A stretch of 64,000 bases of DNA from Cycas panzhihuaensis (taxonomy: Eukaryota; Cycadophyta). The position numbers were made by a program, and so were the translations under genes. The stretch's first letter is position 1, and each line of letters starts with the position of its first letter. Positions 22,900 to 35,879 of the stretch are shown piece by piece. Location of the stretch: positions 127,975,741 to 128,039,740 of the forward strand of contig CM041465.1 in the NCBI GenBank assembly GCA_023213395.1. Direction: 5' to 3'. The notes under the pieces are model-generated. The model had not been told where the DNA came from. It saw only the letters and a program-made list of their open reading frames with translations, and made no database searches.

Positions 22900-25800
22900 G
22901 GAAAGATAATTGGGATATATGATATACTGGATTCAAGAATGATACTAAGTATGAAGGCCTTTGGAGAGCCCATTTGTAGCTTACACCTATCATTCTTGCA
23001 ATAACAACATCACTTACCTTTGGAGGAATGCCACCTGTAACTCCAATAGATCTTGCGACTAAACTACAATGGGAAATCAATGATGAGAAGATTTACGTAA
23101 GTATATTATTGGTGACTGATCACTACCTATAAATATAATTGATAAAGAACAACATAATATAGCCTAAAAAGTCCTTGAGGTCTTAAAAAGAATTTTGCTA
23201 CAAAGTCTGACCTTGAATTTGTTCATCTAGTCTTAAAGATGAATAGATAAAGATGTAGAAGAAATATGCACATGAAACAATCAACCTCCTTTGACCAATG
23301 AAATAAGAAATAGACAAAGATTTCAAGACCTAATGTACTACATGGGTATTTCTCATATAGTCCTGTCTGCATATACCTAATTATAAGAACTTGCTTAGGA
23401 GTCTTCAATCAAGTGGAACATTGAAGATACTTAACTTCGAAGCTCTTGCAAAGAAGTTTATAGAATTTGATAAGACCTTTGATACTAATTTTATAACTTC
23501 AAATCCTCTTTTAGATGTAGGTTTAACATGGAAGAAGAAGTATGCTTCTTAAACCCTCTCATGGTAGAGGAAATAACCAAGCAAGGGGTAGAGGATGAGG
23601 TAGAGGAAATCAATCACAATAGAATCCTTAACAATAGTAGCATAGATAGTCTCAAGGCTAAGTGCCACATTTTAATGAAAAATAATTAAGCCAAAGAAAT
23701 ACTTTAAGAACTGGAAATCAGATTATCATGTGCAAAAGGTGCAATAGGAAAGGAGACCTTATAAATAATTATCATATATCTACATATAAATTGCCTAAGT
23801 TTCAACAGAAATATAAGGCTCACAATGTTGATGAAAAATATGAAGAATAGTTTGATGGCACATATTTTGCTCAAACACACATTCAAAGACTTGAGAGAAG
23901 AACCATTGATCAAACTAAGAGGTATTTTAAAGCTCATTATAGCTATGCCACTTGTGATTTTGAATCACCAATGCAAACCCCTCTTAGAGTTACAAATAGA
24001 ATAACTTCAAACACCTCCTTATGAATCATGGATATAAGAGTGATACAACATATGACCTACAATCAATATCTACATCAAACTTTTGATTCTAATATATATA
24101 GTGTCATTCACATGGGGGGCTAATAAATCCCAACAATCAGTTGAAGGTATTGAAAACATACACCTTAAAATCCTAGGCTTGAGAGACTTTATATTACTTG
24201 ATGTCTTGTATAGCCCTAATATGAAATAAAATCTATTCTCCTTATCCACTCTTATCTCTCGTCAATTCGATTTTAATGTTACCGCAAATGACCAAACTCT
24301 CCAAATCATTCATCCTCCAATAAATTGAGTGGTCTTGATTGGAAATCTTACTAGCAAATTATTTAAGTTGAATGACTCCCCATCTTCTAAAGCTAATTAT
24401 GCTCAAAGTCCTTGTGCTGATAAAGACTTTGCTTTTAATACCACTTTGATACACCCTTAGCTATCCCTAGAAGCTCTTTATCATGATGGGCCATGTTCAT
24501 ATTAATCAACTTGGAGATCTTTATCATACCCTTCCAAGTCTACCCAAGTTCTCCTCCAAACCCTTTAAATGTGAAACATGTATCATAGTCAAATCTTATA
24601 GACAACCCTTTGCCAATAATCAGTGGAAATTGAGTCATCCTCTTTAATTGGTATACTCTAATCTATGTGGACCAATGCCCATTCTATCATTGAAGCAGAA
24701 ATTATATTACATATCCTTCACTAATGATTTTCCCAGGAAAGTGTGGGTGGTTTTCTAATTAAGAAAGATAAGGCATTTAGTGGATTTAAAGCTTTTAAAT
24801 CTCACACTGAAAAGGAGTCAGGTTATTAGATTAAGTGTCTCTGAATAGATAATGATAGAGAATATACCTCTACTGAGTTTGAAACCTATCTATGAGACAA
24901 AGACATCAAGCATCACACTGTAATAGTAGGCACCCCCTAAGAGAATGGAGTTGGTAAATACATGAGTAGGTCTATTATGAATATAGCTCGAGCTATGCTA
25001 GTTTATAAAAGTATACCTACTTATCTATGAGAAAAAGTAATTTAAAGAACTATTTATTGCATGAATACTATCAACCCATCTAAAGGAGGAACTTCTCCCA
25101 ATAAAAGTAGACTAGATAGGCCCCCACTGCTTACCACTTTAAAATATTTGGCTTAACATGTTATGCCTATATACTAGATATAGATAGAAATAAACTACTG
25201 CCCATGGAACTTGAAGGCATCTTTGTTGGATACCCCATGGACAAGAAAATGTACAATGTATTTATACCTTCACAATGAAAGATTATCATCACCAGAGATA
25301 TAGTGTTTACTAAAATAGATGATCAATTATTATAATTGGACTCTAAAACATCGAACCACTATTATTATGATGCTACTCAATATGATGTATAGATTCTAAA
25401 ATTTGGTAGGAGGAAGGCACTCAAGAGTTACTCAAACTATTAGAATCTGATACTAGAACTATAAAGGATAGTAATTGTCACTCTAAACTAATAAGTACAC
25501 ATCATACACTACCATTTGAGAACAACAGAGTTGATAAAAGTAAAGCAGTGGCAAATGGACCATACTCCCCAGATACCTCAACATCCTCCTCAATAAATAT
25601 GCAAAATGATCCTTTTTAGGATCTAAATGAAGACTATATAGTTAGAGAAATGAAGATCTCATTTCTAACTTGAGGTTCTCATGAAACTTGCCAGCTAAAT
25701 AAGGATATATGTCCTGATGAGGTGGAAAAAATTAGCACTTAAAGTGCCTATAGAGCCAAGATGTAGTAATCACTTTTCATTGAGTTAAAACTAGCGTAAT

Positions 25801-27320
25801 TGCATCTTGCTGTCAATAAAGAGCCCCTCTCGTACCAAGAAGTTATAAAACACATAGCTTAGAAGAATTCTATAAATGAAGAGTATCAATCTCTTATAAA
25901 AAATGGTACATAGGAGCTTATTGACCTACCACTTAGAAGAAAGGTAGTTTGAAACAAATGAGTGTACAAAAATAAATACAGATCTGATGGTACCCTTGAA
26001 AAATACAAGGTGAGATTTGTTAGCAAATGGATTCACATAAAGAGAAGGCATTGACCACACCAAAGTCTTTGCACCTATAACCAAATGGCCTATAATTAGA
26101 ACTATTATGGCCTTGGTAGCTCAACAGGGCTAGAAGATTTACTAGATCGATGTGAAAACTACATTTCTTAATAGTGATCTTGAAGAAGAAATCTACATGG
26201 CTTAGTCTAAAGGATTTAAGATTGCTAGTTTAGAGTATAAGGTGTGTAGGCTCAAAAGGTCCTTGTATGGCCTTAAACAAGCCCCTTGTGCTCAGTTTAC
26301 TAAGTTGTTAGAAAGAATGAGACAACTTGGATATGAGATTTGTGACACTAAGATATTGATACAATAATGTTTATCAAATACTAACAAGATAAAATTACTT
26401 ATCTCTTAATCTTTTTGGATGATATGCTTATAATGGGGAACATTGAATAGGCAATCAACCAGCTAAAGAAGGACTTAGCTAAAACATTCAAACTATTTGA
26501 CCTTGGGTTGATAAAATACTACTTGGGGATTGAAGTCACTTAGAAAGATGGTAAAATCTTTCTTTGTCAAGAAAAATACATCAACGATCTTCTAATAAAG
26601 TTTTAGTTAGAAGATGGTCAAACTATAGCCACTCCAATAGAACCTAATGCCAAACTAACAACTGATGGTGATGATCGAGAGGCAGACACAACACTTTATA
26701 GGTAACTTGTAGGTAGTCTCATCTATATTACTAATACAAGACTTAATATTGCACACTCTATCGACATTCTTGCTCATTACATGATAAATCCTAAGTAGAA
26801 TCACTGGAAGATAGTAGTGCGAGTGTTGAGGTACCTTAAGATAACTAGAAAATATGGTCTACTATAAGAACCTATTTAGAGTTTAAACTATATATACACA
26901 TACTCAGACTTTGTTGGAGATAAAGACATAGGGAGATCCATGTTTAGGTGTGTAACATTTCTTAGAACAACACTAATATCATGGAGATCTAGACAACAGA
27001 AGATAGTTCCTGATTCAACTACTAAAGTTAAATACATTATTACTTTTGAGACCAGCAAGGAGGTGATATGACTTAGGAAATTATTGGAAACATTGAATAT
27101 CACCCAAATAAGTCCTACTAGCCTTCATGTGGATAATTAATCAATAATCTGTATGGTAAAAAATCCTATATTTCATAATCATACTAAATAAATAAGTACG
27201 AAAGTCCAAAAGATTCAAAAACTAGTTCATGATGGAATAATTCAACTGGAGTACTATCCCACAGTAGATCAAGTGGCTGATATCTTCACTAAACTAGTTC
27301 AAAAGGTGAAGTTTGAATAG
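22900..27320 (+). pseudogene. E3 copia gag-pol polyprotein (decayed)
   Basis: Visible in order: gag (about 22910-23700, with LATKLQWEINDEKIYVS near 23050); zinc knuckle (CKRCNRKGD, about 23730); a ruined protease (LWIMDIRVIQHMT, near 24020, catalytic Gly lost); integrase (about 24720-25260, with YTSTEFETYL); RT (about 25900-26600, with IDVKTTFLNSDLEEEIYM at 26136, SLYGLKQAP at 26257 and FLDDMLIMG at 26412, where YVDD has become FLDD); and RNase H ending VDQVADIFTKL near 27290. Stops are many, and several sit at Gln or Trp codons of the family. No gene product can be expected. Confidence 0.9.
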
Positions 27321-27394
27321 TTCTATAGACAGTTCAACCTTCAAGCCTCCATCTCTGACTAATTAGAGGAGACGATGATAGAATCATCATACTC

Positions 27395-27500
27395 TACTCC
27401 ATTCATGAAGGCCTCTTGTAGGCATGAAAGAACAAGAGTAAGTCTCTGCTCTATCTTATTTATGAAAACCCCTTGTGGGCACATAAGTATAAGGGTTGTA
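27395..27500 (+). repeat. Two-unit tandem repeat in the E3 3' untranslated part
   Basis: Two ~58-bp copies with the core ATGAAxxCCxxTTGTRGGCA and AGAACAAGAG. The same double unit is at about 7262-7372 in E1. Confidence 0.7.
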
Positions 27501-27780
27501 CTAGTCTTAGAAAATCAAAACCCATGAAAACCTAAAAGGGCATAGAGGATGACCAAATGGCATATAGAGACTTAACAGATCAAGCTACACATTTAAGCTG
27601 CTTGGCTATCAAGCTACATTAAGAGCCACCTTAGCCATTTTGATTTAAGGGACTATAAATCTTTAAAAGTTTGTGGGTTTTTATTCGCCATGAGGGTTTT
27701 TCCATAAAAGTATCAATGTAATAATGAGGCTCAAATGAAGACCTCATAGAATAGATTTTATCAAAATGATATTTTACCAT

Positions 27781-27791
27781 TAAAGGGGGAT
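27781..27791 (+). other. E3 polypurine tract
   Basis: AAAGGGGGA directly before the 3' LTR. Confidence 0.85.
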
Positions 27792-28097
27792 TAATAGATG
27801 TTAATGCATCAAGGTCATTAGATTAATTATATGAAGGTGTCTTTAGGTTAGCTAAGTCACATAGTTAAATGTAATTTCATTTATATATAAGTGTAGTTTT
27901 AAAATCATGTCATTAGGCAGGAAACTCCTTTGGAAACCCTAATATACATCCTCTAATATATAAGGATAAATGTGAAAGGGAGAGTCATAATTCTCACCTC
28001 TTATTTTTTCTCTCAATCTTGTTATCTTCATTTTGCTCTTATTATGTGCCATTGCTTTAGTGTAGTAGCATGTGGCAACTAGATCCTTCAACCAACA
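27792..28097 (+). repeat. E3 3' LTR
   Basis: 306 bp, same length as the 5' LTR, ends ACCAACA, followed by the right duplication TCAAC (28098-28102). Confidence 0.92.
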
Positions 28098-28102
28098 TCA
28101 AC

Positions 28103-28212
28103 ATTATGTATTAGGGCTTAACAAAGCTTACAAAATATAATAAAAGTATTGTAAAAGCTTCTAGATGATGTGTAAGGCACTAGAACTATGGAGAGAGTTA
28201 TAGATATCATGT
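28103..28212. other. Short spacer between E3 and E4, with left E4 target-site copy
   Basis: About 105 bp of unplaced sequence. Bases 28208-28212 (CATGT) match CATGC at 56241-56245, the E4 duplication, with one transition. Confidence 0.7.
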
Positions 28213-28604
28213 TATTAAAACTCATCCAAGATCTAAAATATACGTGCATTTGATAGCACATAAAGCTACACTACTTAAATAAAGGAATAAGCATTTAAAA
28301 TAAGAGCATAACTAAGATGAATAATCATTCATAGGTGAATTTGTCACCATGTTAAGCACCAAATTGGCAGAGCTTCCATATAAACAAAAATCCAATATAC
28401 AAATGAATTATACGGGGCTTAACTTATAATCATCCTATTAAAGTTTACATGAATATCATTAGCCGACTTAACAACACATATGACAAACTCGATATAACTA
28501 TATAATATAATTAAATTTATAATAAGGGTTTCCTATAGTATATAATATACATATAATGAACATAAATCGCATAGAAATGAGGGTGATATTATAATGTTTT
28601 AATA
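28213..28604 (-). repeat. E4 3' LTR
   Basis: 392 bp. Aligns with 35175-35520 followed by 56195-56240. Confidence 0.9.
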
Positions 28605-28639
28605 CCTTCTCTTAATGACAACTTCATTTCTTATAATGC

Positions 28640-31600
28640 TGAGGTCATGTTGAAACCATTCAAACTTTAGTTTACCAAGTGCTTTAGTGAAGATATCTAT
28701 AACTTAGTCCTCAGTTGGATGATAAACAAGATCAAATTCTTCATTTTGAACATGCTCATATATGAAGTAATGATGGACCTTATGGATAATTACTTTGTAT
28801 TCTACTTCAGTAGAGGAAATGGTAATATTTAGCTACTTCTTATAACTCCAAGAGATTACATCTGAGTTCATGTCAAAATAGTATCTTGAAGTTAAATGGC
28901 GAGTATCTTGGAAAATTGTCCAATTAGTATCTGTATATATTATTAGGATAGAGGACTTAGTTTGGTTGTAATCAAGTCTAAATTGATGTGTATTATAAAT
29001 GTATTTAAGGATCCTAGTTATGGATTTCTAGTGTGATGTTTTGGGCTTTAACATGTACTTGAAGTAGATCCCAATTGCATATGATATATCCAATTGAGTG
29101 TGGATGAGAGAGATGAGACTTTTGACTAACTGACAGTACAAAGTGGGATCAAATGGCTTTCCTTGCTCATATAGTTTAAGCTTGGTTCTAGTTTCCATAA
29201 GAATTGATGTTAGATTATAATCTATCATCCTAAATCTTTGGAAGAGCTCATTGATATTTTTTATTTGAGATAGGAAGATGTGACATCCTAAATCTTTGGA
29301 ATAACTCATTGATATATTTTATTTGAGATAGGAAGATGTGACCTAATTCTTTCTAAACTTCAATTCTAAGGAAATAATGAAGAAACCTAAGATCTATCAT
29401 CTTAAAGTTACTTTTTAGTTCTGACTAAAGCCAAGTTATAACTTTAGTGTCATTACCTATGATTGAAAGATCACCTACATAAAGAATAATGATTGTGATT
29501 AAGTTATCTCTAACCCAAATATGTAGGTTTGGGTTAGAAGGTGAATGATTGAATCCATACAGAGGATCAATCTTCATATACCAAGCATACAGTACCTACT
29601 TTAGTCTATATAGGGATTTCTTGAGCTTACAGACTAAGTGTTCTTGGCCCAGAATAATACAACCTAAAGGTTGTAGTAAGAAAACCTCTTCTGTGAGCTC
29701 TCCATTAAGGAAAGCACTCTTACATTCATTTGGTAGATAAGGCAGTTCAATTGGGCTACAAGTGACCTCAACAAATGGAATGTGGTTATGTTGGTCACCA
29801 ATGTAAAGGTCTTATTATAGTTAATCCTCTCTTTCTCTTTAAAATATTTTACTACAAGATGAGCTTTGTGATGCTTGATGGTGCCATTTGTATAAAATTT
29901 GGTTTTCTATAACTATCTACAATCAATTACCTTTTTTCTAGGTGGCAATTCTATCAACTCCTAAGTTTTATTTATGATGATGGAGTTTATCTCTTCATCT
30001 ATAGATGCTTTCCACATTTGATCTTTGACTATCTCCTCAAACATGGAAGGTTTAGGGGTTTCTAGGACACATGCTATTAAGGCAAAATTTGTGGAGTATC
30101 TCATCTTTGAAGGTCTCTTGGTAGTTGTGAGAGGAGGAGGAACATCCTTTAATAACTGTTAAACCTACTTAGGAGGTGGATGAATGGTGGTGGCTTCCAC
30201 CTGAAGCTTATCAACTAAAATAGGTGCCAAGGTTGTGCTTACTTTTATTATAGAAATGGAGGCTACTAGAATTAATAAAGGGTGTAATGTGTTAGAGGAG
30301 GTTGGTATTAGTGGCTCTAGAATTTATCTAAGAGGTAATTAAAATGCACCAACTTCATCTATTATTACAAACTAAATTTAAGGTAAATTTAGGTCCTATA
30401 TATCTTCAAGAAATATTATATCTTGAGTTGTGTATGCTTGATTCCCAATAATGTTAAATACTTTTTAGGATTTACAACTAGATATATAACTAAGGAAGAT
30501 GTATTTTAGGTTCTTATCATCAAGCTTCTTTTTATTCTCCTTTAGAACAAATTTATATACCATGCATCTAAATATCTTCAAGTGTGCAATAGTTGGTATC
30601 AATCCTAACCAAACTTCCTCAAGAGTAATGTTCTTAACTACAACAATGAGACTTATGTTGGTTAATTATGTAGTAGTTGTAATTACATCATCCCAAAATC
30701 TGGTGACAAGATTAGCGATACTAAGCATGGCTTTTCCTTTATTTGCTAATGTCTAGCTCATCTTCTCAACTACACTATTTTTTTATGGTGTGTGAGGTGC
30801 TAAAAATTAGCATTAGATTCTATGTTCCTTACAAAAATTATTGAATTGATTAGAGATATATTCACCACCATTATTAGATCTTAGAGTCTTACTTATCATG
30901 CCACTTTTATTTTTAATTGTATCTTTGAACTCTTTGAATTTATCTAAAGCCTAGTACTTATTTATCAGGAAGTAGACTCATACTTTCCTAGAGAAGTCAT
31001 CTATAAATGTCATGAAATATAGGCTCTTATTGAGTGATTATACTGATATGGACCCACAGATGTCTAAGTGGACCAACTCTAATGGTTCTCAGGTTCTCCA
31101 TACATTCTTAGAAGGGAATTTTTCTCTTTGTTACTTTCCCTTTAGGCATGCCTTATATATGCTACTCCATCTCTTGATTTTTAGTAAGCCATATACCATG
31201 TGAAGCCTAGACATTAGGATTAAGCTTTGCATATACAAGTGACCTATGCGTTGATGCCATAGTTATTCTTTAGAGCTATTTGAAATGACTTTTTCCTCTA
31301 AATGAGAGCATTCTCTTGGTTCATAAATACAAGGGGATTCTTCAACCATTACATCTTTCCTCTTCTCAAGTTGTGTATTTTGGGCCATTGAGTAGGATTT
31401 CGATGGTGCATTAGTGGTAAGAGTGATACCATCAAGCTTGTATAATCTATTTTCTTAATATCTCATTACTATAATTTGTCTAGTTGCATGGTCTGTGATG
31501 GTGTAGATGCCTTGACTAAAAGGGACATCAAGTTTTGCTACATATTTGACTAACTGATAGTAGATTTATTTTCATGCCTAGCTAAAAATACATAAATAAC

Positions 31601-33212
31601 ATGGTGTTGGATATTGAAATCTTTCAATGCTATCAGGGCCCTTCCAATTTTGGCCACATCATATATCAAGTTATCACTAAATGTGATTGTTTGTGTGCTC
31701 ATTAGATAAGTCTCTTCTAATTTTATTTTTTGAGCTAGTCATGTGGCGAGTGAAACCTAAGTCAAGAAGGCATGAGTTGTCACCATGTTGAGATGACAAT
31801 ATAATGGAGAATAGGTTTTGTGGGGAGGTGTCATAGGTGTCTTCCACATGGTCTCCTTGTTGAGTATTAGGGTTCTTTTGATTCCTAGGTAGGAATCACT
31901 ACCTGTTCTATTGTCTTTGACTTTTATTGGGTTTTGGGCTCTAATTTTATTGATAGAATTAACTAGGTTGTTGAAATGATGGCCATCCTTATAGATAGAA
32001 AAGGCCTCCTTATTATGAGATAGAGCCTCCTTATTAAAAATATGATACTTTTTATTGTAGAGTGAGGCCTCTGTATTATGGATAAGGGGCTTCTTATGGA
32101 GGGCATGGTCCTCCTTGTTAATAACTTTGTCCTTATTATTGATAGCTTTGTCCACCTTGTTGAAAGTTGGGTGCTCCTTGTGGATAAAATGGGGTTACTT
32201 ATAGATAATATGGGGTTATGCTAAACCCATAAGTATGACTCCCTTGATTTTTTAACATTTGTAGATCTGCTTGACATCTCTTATATTCAATAATGAAGTG
32301 ACTAGTTTTTCCATAGTATAAGTAGGTGATAATGTGTCTACTCTACTGATTCTCTTTTATTTAAGGCTATGGTGGTTACTAGGACTGCTAAGGCTAGTGA
32401 CTTTAGCCTGAAGATGAGCCAACTTAATGTGGTGGATGCTAAGTTAGTAGTTGATTTATCTCTTGAGAGATGTTTAAAGAGTCCAATTGTTAAGAAAGAT
32501 TTTGAAGCTGACTAGGCTATTGAGCTGGTCATTGTATTATCTTGCCCATTTTTAAGTTTTAGGCTACAAATGTAGGGGTTGAGTCAGAGGTAGATATTAC
32601 TCTTAACTGATTGAGAATGTTCTCTTCTCTTAGTAGGAACCTATCAAAGATGATAAAATCTATTTTTATATAGTTATCATGGAGTTTTGAGACAAAACTA
32701 TTTTATTTTATGGGTAGAATATTCAGGATCTTATATATCAGATCATAGTCAGAAGGAGGTTCACCTAGGATTATTAATTAGTTTCTCATGGCCTTTACTT
32801 TAGTTGAATAGGTTGTAATATCACTTGTAAATGGGATGGCAAAAGGACGTGCTTTGAGAGTAAATGATCTTGAGTTATCTTTCCTCTCATAAAGAGCACA
32901 AAGTATGGTCCATGCTTCATGAGATGTTTGGGCTGTCTCAATATTTTGGTCCACTTAGTCTTCTATCACTAAGTAGAGGAAGAACAAGGCAATATTATCC
33001 TTAACTTTAAAGTTAACTAAGACAATAGGATTGGGAGGAATGATTATGGTAAGGTCATTTAGATCCATGGTAGGTTTGGGTTAGGGTATGTCATCATTGA
33101 CATAGGCCTAAAAGTCATTCATAATGAGCAAGTGTTTTACTTGTTTTTTCTATAGGATAAAGTTGAGACCATTGAGTTTGATTATATTAGATAATAGCAT
33201 TTGTGATGCCAT
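28640..33212 (-). pseudogene. E4 copia gag-pol polyprotein (decayed)
   Basis: The minus-strand ATG at 33212 starts gag (MASQMLLSNIIKLNGLNF), which includes AQTSHEAWTILCALYE near 32930. Then a mutated knuckle (YYGKTSHFI, Cys to Tyr), a Gln/Gly/Tyr repeat tail (32190-31960), a protease motif (LDLGFTRHMTSS, about 31770), GAG-pre-integrase (WHQRIGHL, about 31250), integrase (FMTFIDDFSRKV, then NNGGEYISNQFNNF, about 31130-30810), RT (ELIELPPRKKVIDC, about 29930) and RNase H. The RT is the most damaged part. Many TAG/TAA codons stand for Gln or Trp. Confidence 0.88.
31960..32190 (-). repeat. Degenerate tandem repeat in E4 gag tail
   Basis: On the minus strand in the gag frame the repeats read FQQGGQSYQ..GQSY.QGGP, where dots are stops at Gln codons. 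The plus strand shows the recurring CTCCTTRTTRA word. It encodes a Gln/Gly/Tyr-rich low-complexity tail. The 132-codon open frame 31757-32155 in another frame is a shadow of this repeat. Confidence 0.75.
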
Positions 33213-33235
33213 TTTATATGTGTCCTTTTTAATTT

Positions 33236-35160
33236 TATGTTTTTAAGTGCTTTATGTACTAATCTACCTAAGGGGCTACTGATCTAGAATTCTAAGTTTA
33301 AGGGTCTCTATAAAAGTTCTTGATTACTATTCTATCTAGTGGCACTTATCCACAAGTGGTAAACTAGAGATCCTATATACTAGTACATGAGATCAAGGCT
33401 TTATATACCTCAGTACATAGGTTTCTATGATAGTCAAAAATCTCCTTGATTTGTGTATTCCTTGGTGCTAGACTTATGTCTAGCGATAGATCTAATAGTA
33501 AGAACTTAAACAGCCAAGGCATTCACCCTCTCTAGGTTTAGTCTAGTCTCTAAACATCAATAAAAGTTTGCTACCTTAACTTAACACTTAATACACATGA
33601 TAGCTAATTATTTCCCCAATAAATTGAAGAAATATCAATGGCATGTATGGAGTGGTAACTTTAAGGTTCTAATCATTCCCCTTGTGAGGCTAAAAAAGTT
33701 GTCTTGTTAATTTAGGATTTATCTTTGTTAGTGTTTCAAGTTGAATATTGATTTTAGGTGAGTTGCTTACAAACAAGGATTTCATTTAAAAATAAAAGCT
33801 AAAAAGTAAAAGGAAATGAAAGTAATTAAAGTAAAAGAGAGGTTTGAGAAGCTCTTTAAGTGGGCTTGTACTAAGAAGAGCCACTTCAATCTCCAAGGAG
33901 AACACCTATGAAAAACCAACAACAAGCACTTTGTTAGCCTAAAAAATATATTAGAGTAGTTAATTAGCAATCAACATCAGTATAAAATAACAAAAAATCT
34001 GATGAAAAATAGAGCTTAGTCTTCAAATGATAAGAAAAAGGCATAAGGAATCTCAAATATCAAGCTCAAGTTCAATAGCCTATAACTTCTACAAAGCAGA
34101 CTCAAATCAAGCTCAAACTAACTATAAATTGTGTCCCTCTAAGTCCTCTTTCTGATGGTTTAGATAGTTTGAGAAATGGATGCCTGGTTATAAAGATATT
34201 ATAGAAATAGTGACAGGCACCCCCTTATACCAATAACTTGTGAAGGATGGGCTTAAGCCCCTTTGAAAAGTAGTCCCTAGTCACAAAACTGATGCATGTG
34301 ACCACTTATTGCACTAATTAAGGGGCTAATAGACTTGAAACATTATGACATATATAATTACTTTTTTAATTTTACAAAGGCTATTAAAAATAGCATAAAA
34401 TGATTTAAAGCCCACCTTTTATGACTAAAATATGGTCATATTTTGATGAATATGACTAGACAATAGGGGCTAATGATTTGAAACTTAAGCAAAGATTACA
34501 TACAACTTAATTAAATCAATCCTTAATAAAAGTAAAGTAAAAAATATAAATTTTTTTCATTGTTTGATTATCGTGGAGGTCACATGGACCTGTACAAGTC
34601 AATGAGTGACTTGTGTGGAGCAACAAGGACTAAATATCCTATATTTTTCATGGTTTTCACTCTAAATTGAATCCAAGGGGGACAAAAAGGCTAGGTCAAT
34701 AGACTTAAAAGTGATTTACCTTCAAACAAGGCCAAAAAAAGTGCAAGCAAGCCATGGGATGCATGGAAGTGCAGGAACTAAATCTTATAAATTCTAAGCT
34801 TAGATCTGTACAAAATTACTTTGTATTATTTATTGATTGAAAATAGGGCCATCATACTACTAGGGATGCATATGAAGCTTCAACGAGTTGATTTGATTTA
34901 GCCTAGGGTTGAAATGACATGAACAAAGCCATTTTTATCTAAAAAATAAAATTGAGAGCTCTTAGCATTACAACTAGATTGAATACCTTCAATATGAGGT
35001 TGATATAAGCTAGAGATGGCCCATAATCACTTCAGGATGGTTGTGTGAACTAAGAAATTAATAAAATAAAGGAGAAAATGTGACAACAGGATGTTGTTAT
35101 GAGGAAATATGCCTTCATTCTTTATTAGTTTCTAAAAAAATTACTAGACAGAGCACATGC
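33236..35160 (-). other. E4 long noncoding leader, homologous to the E5 leader
   Basis: About 1.95 kb from primer site to gag ATG, without coding. The gag-proximal part (33236-33700) aligns by eye with 53370-53840 of E5, for example CAAGTGGTAAACTAG against TAAGTGGTAAATTAG, and ATATACTAGTA in both. A more distal part (about 34220-34330) matches about 54850-54960 in E5. Confidence 0.75.
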
Positions 35161-35174
35161 AAGCTTTGATAGCA
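35161..35174 (-). other. E4 primer-binding site
   Basis: On the minus strand TGCTATCAAAGCTT follows the LTR, one change from TGGTATCAAAGC. Confidence 0.8.
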
Positions 35175-35520
35175 TGTTAAAACTCATTTAAAATCTAAAA
35201 TATATGTACATATGACATAATATATGGCTAAACTATTGAAATAATGCAATAAACATTCAAAATAAGAGTAGAATTGAGATGAATAATGGTTCACGAGTGA
35301 ATTTGTCATCACGTGGGTCTCCAAACTAGCAGAGCTTCTGCATAAATAAAAATATAGTGTACAAATGAATTGTGTGAGGCTTAATTTATAAGCATCCCAT
35401 CAAAGTTTATATGAATATCATTGACAAACTTAATTATACATACAACAGACCTAATATAATTACATAATATGATTAAATTTACAATAAGGGTCATCTATAG
35501 TATATAATATATACATAATA
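35175..35520 (-). repeat. E4 5' LTR, larger part, cut by E5
   Basis: Matches 28213-28560. It breaks at 35520 and resumes at 56195 after E5. Bases 35516-35520 (TAATA) are the left E5 duplication. Confidence 0.9.
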
Positions 35521-35823
35521 TGTTGGAGATAGGGAGTAGAGTGGAGTATAAACTTTAGTCCATATTGAAATAAAATATCAATAAATTTCATTTGTAGGGG
35601 GTATTGAAAAACACAAAGTTAATATGATCCTTATATTTATAGGTTAGGAGGCAGGTAGGAGCCTGCCTCAGCTAACATTATCTTGAAAATAAAATAATAA
35701 AATTAAATAATATAATATATACCTTTTATGGCTAAAATCAGCTTGAAATAACTAGGGTGGCCCACACACTTCCAAAGAACTTGTATACTTTTAATAAAAT
35801 GGTAATGAACATTAATACTCACA
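35521..35823 (-). repeat. E5 3' LTR
   Basis: 303 bp, next to the PPT at 35824-35836. Confidence 0.93.
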
Positions 35824-35879
35824 TTCTCCCTCACAATATTCATTATATATAACTCCAAGGTTTTCTATAAATTTATGGA

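Larger units (their letters stand above)
20485..28097 (+). mobile_element. E3: Ty1/copia retrotransposon, complete structure, decayed
   Basis: 7613 bp with two 306-bp LTRs, a perfect initiator-tRNA-Met primer site, PPT and near-perfect duplication (CCAAC before, TCAAC after). The interior carries a ~2.1 kb leader, then gag, zinc knuckle, protease, integrase, RT and RNase H in copia order, all on the plus strand. Same family as E1. It is the only element of this family in the window with both LTRs and the RT present. Coding is broken by many stops. Confidence 0.93.

Noticed and set aside
28205-28209. TATCA as E4 duplication
   Set aside because: It does not match CATGC on the other side. Moving the LTR start to 28213 gives CATGT, a four-of-five match.
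31757-32155. 132-codon minus-strand ORF with NKE/HNKEA repeats
   Set aside because: It is the wrong frame of the E4 gag tail repeat. The gag frame has the expected motifs on both sides.
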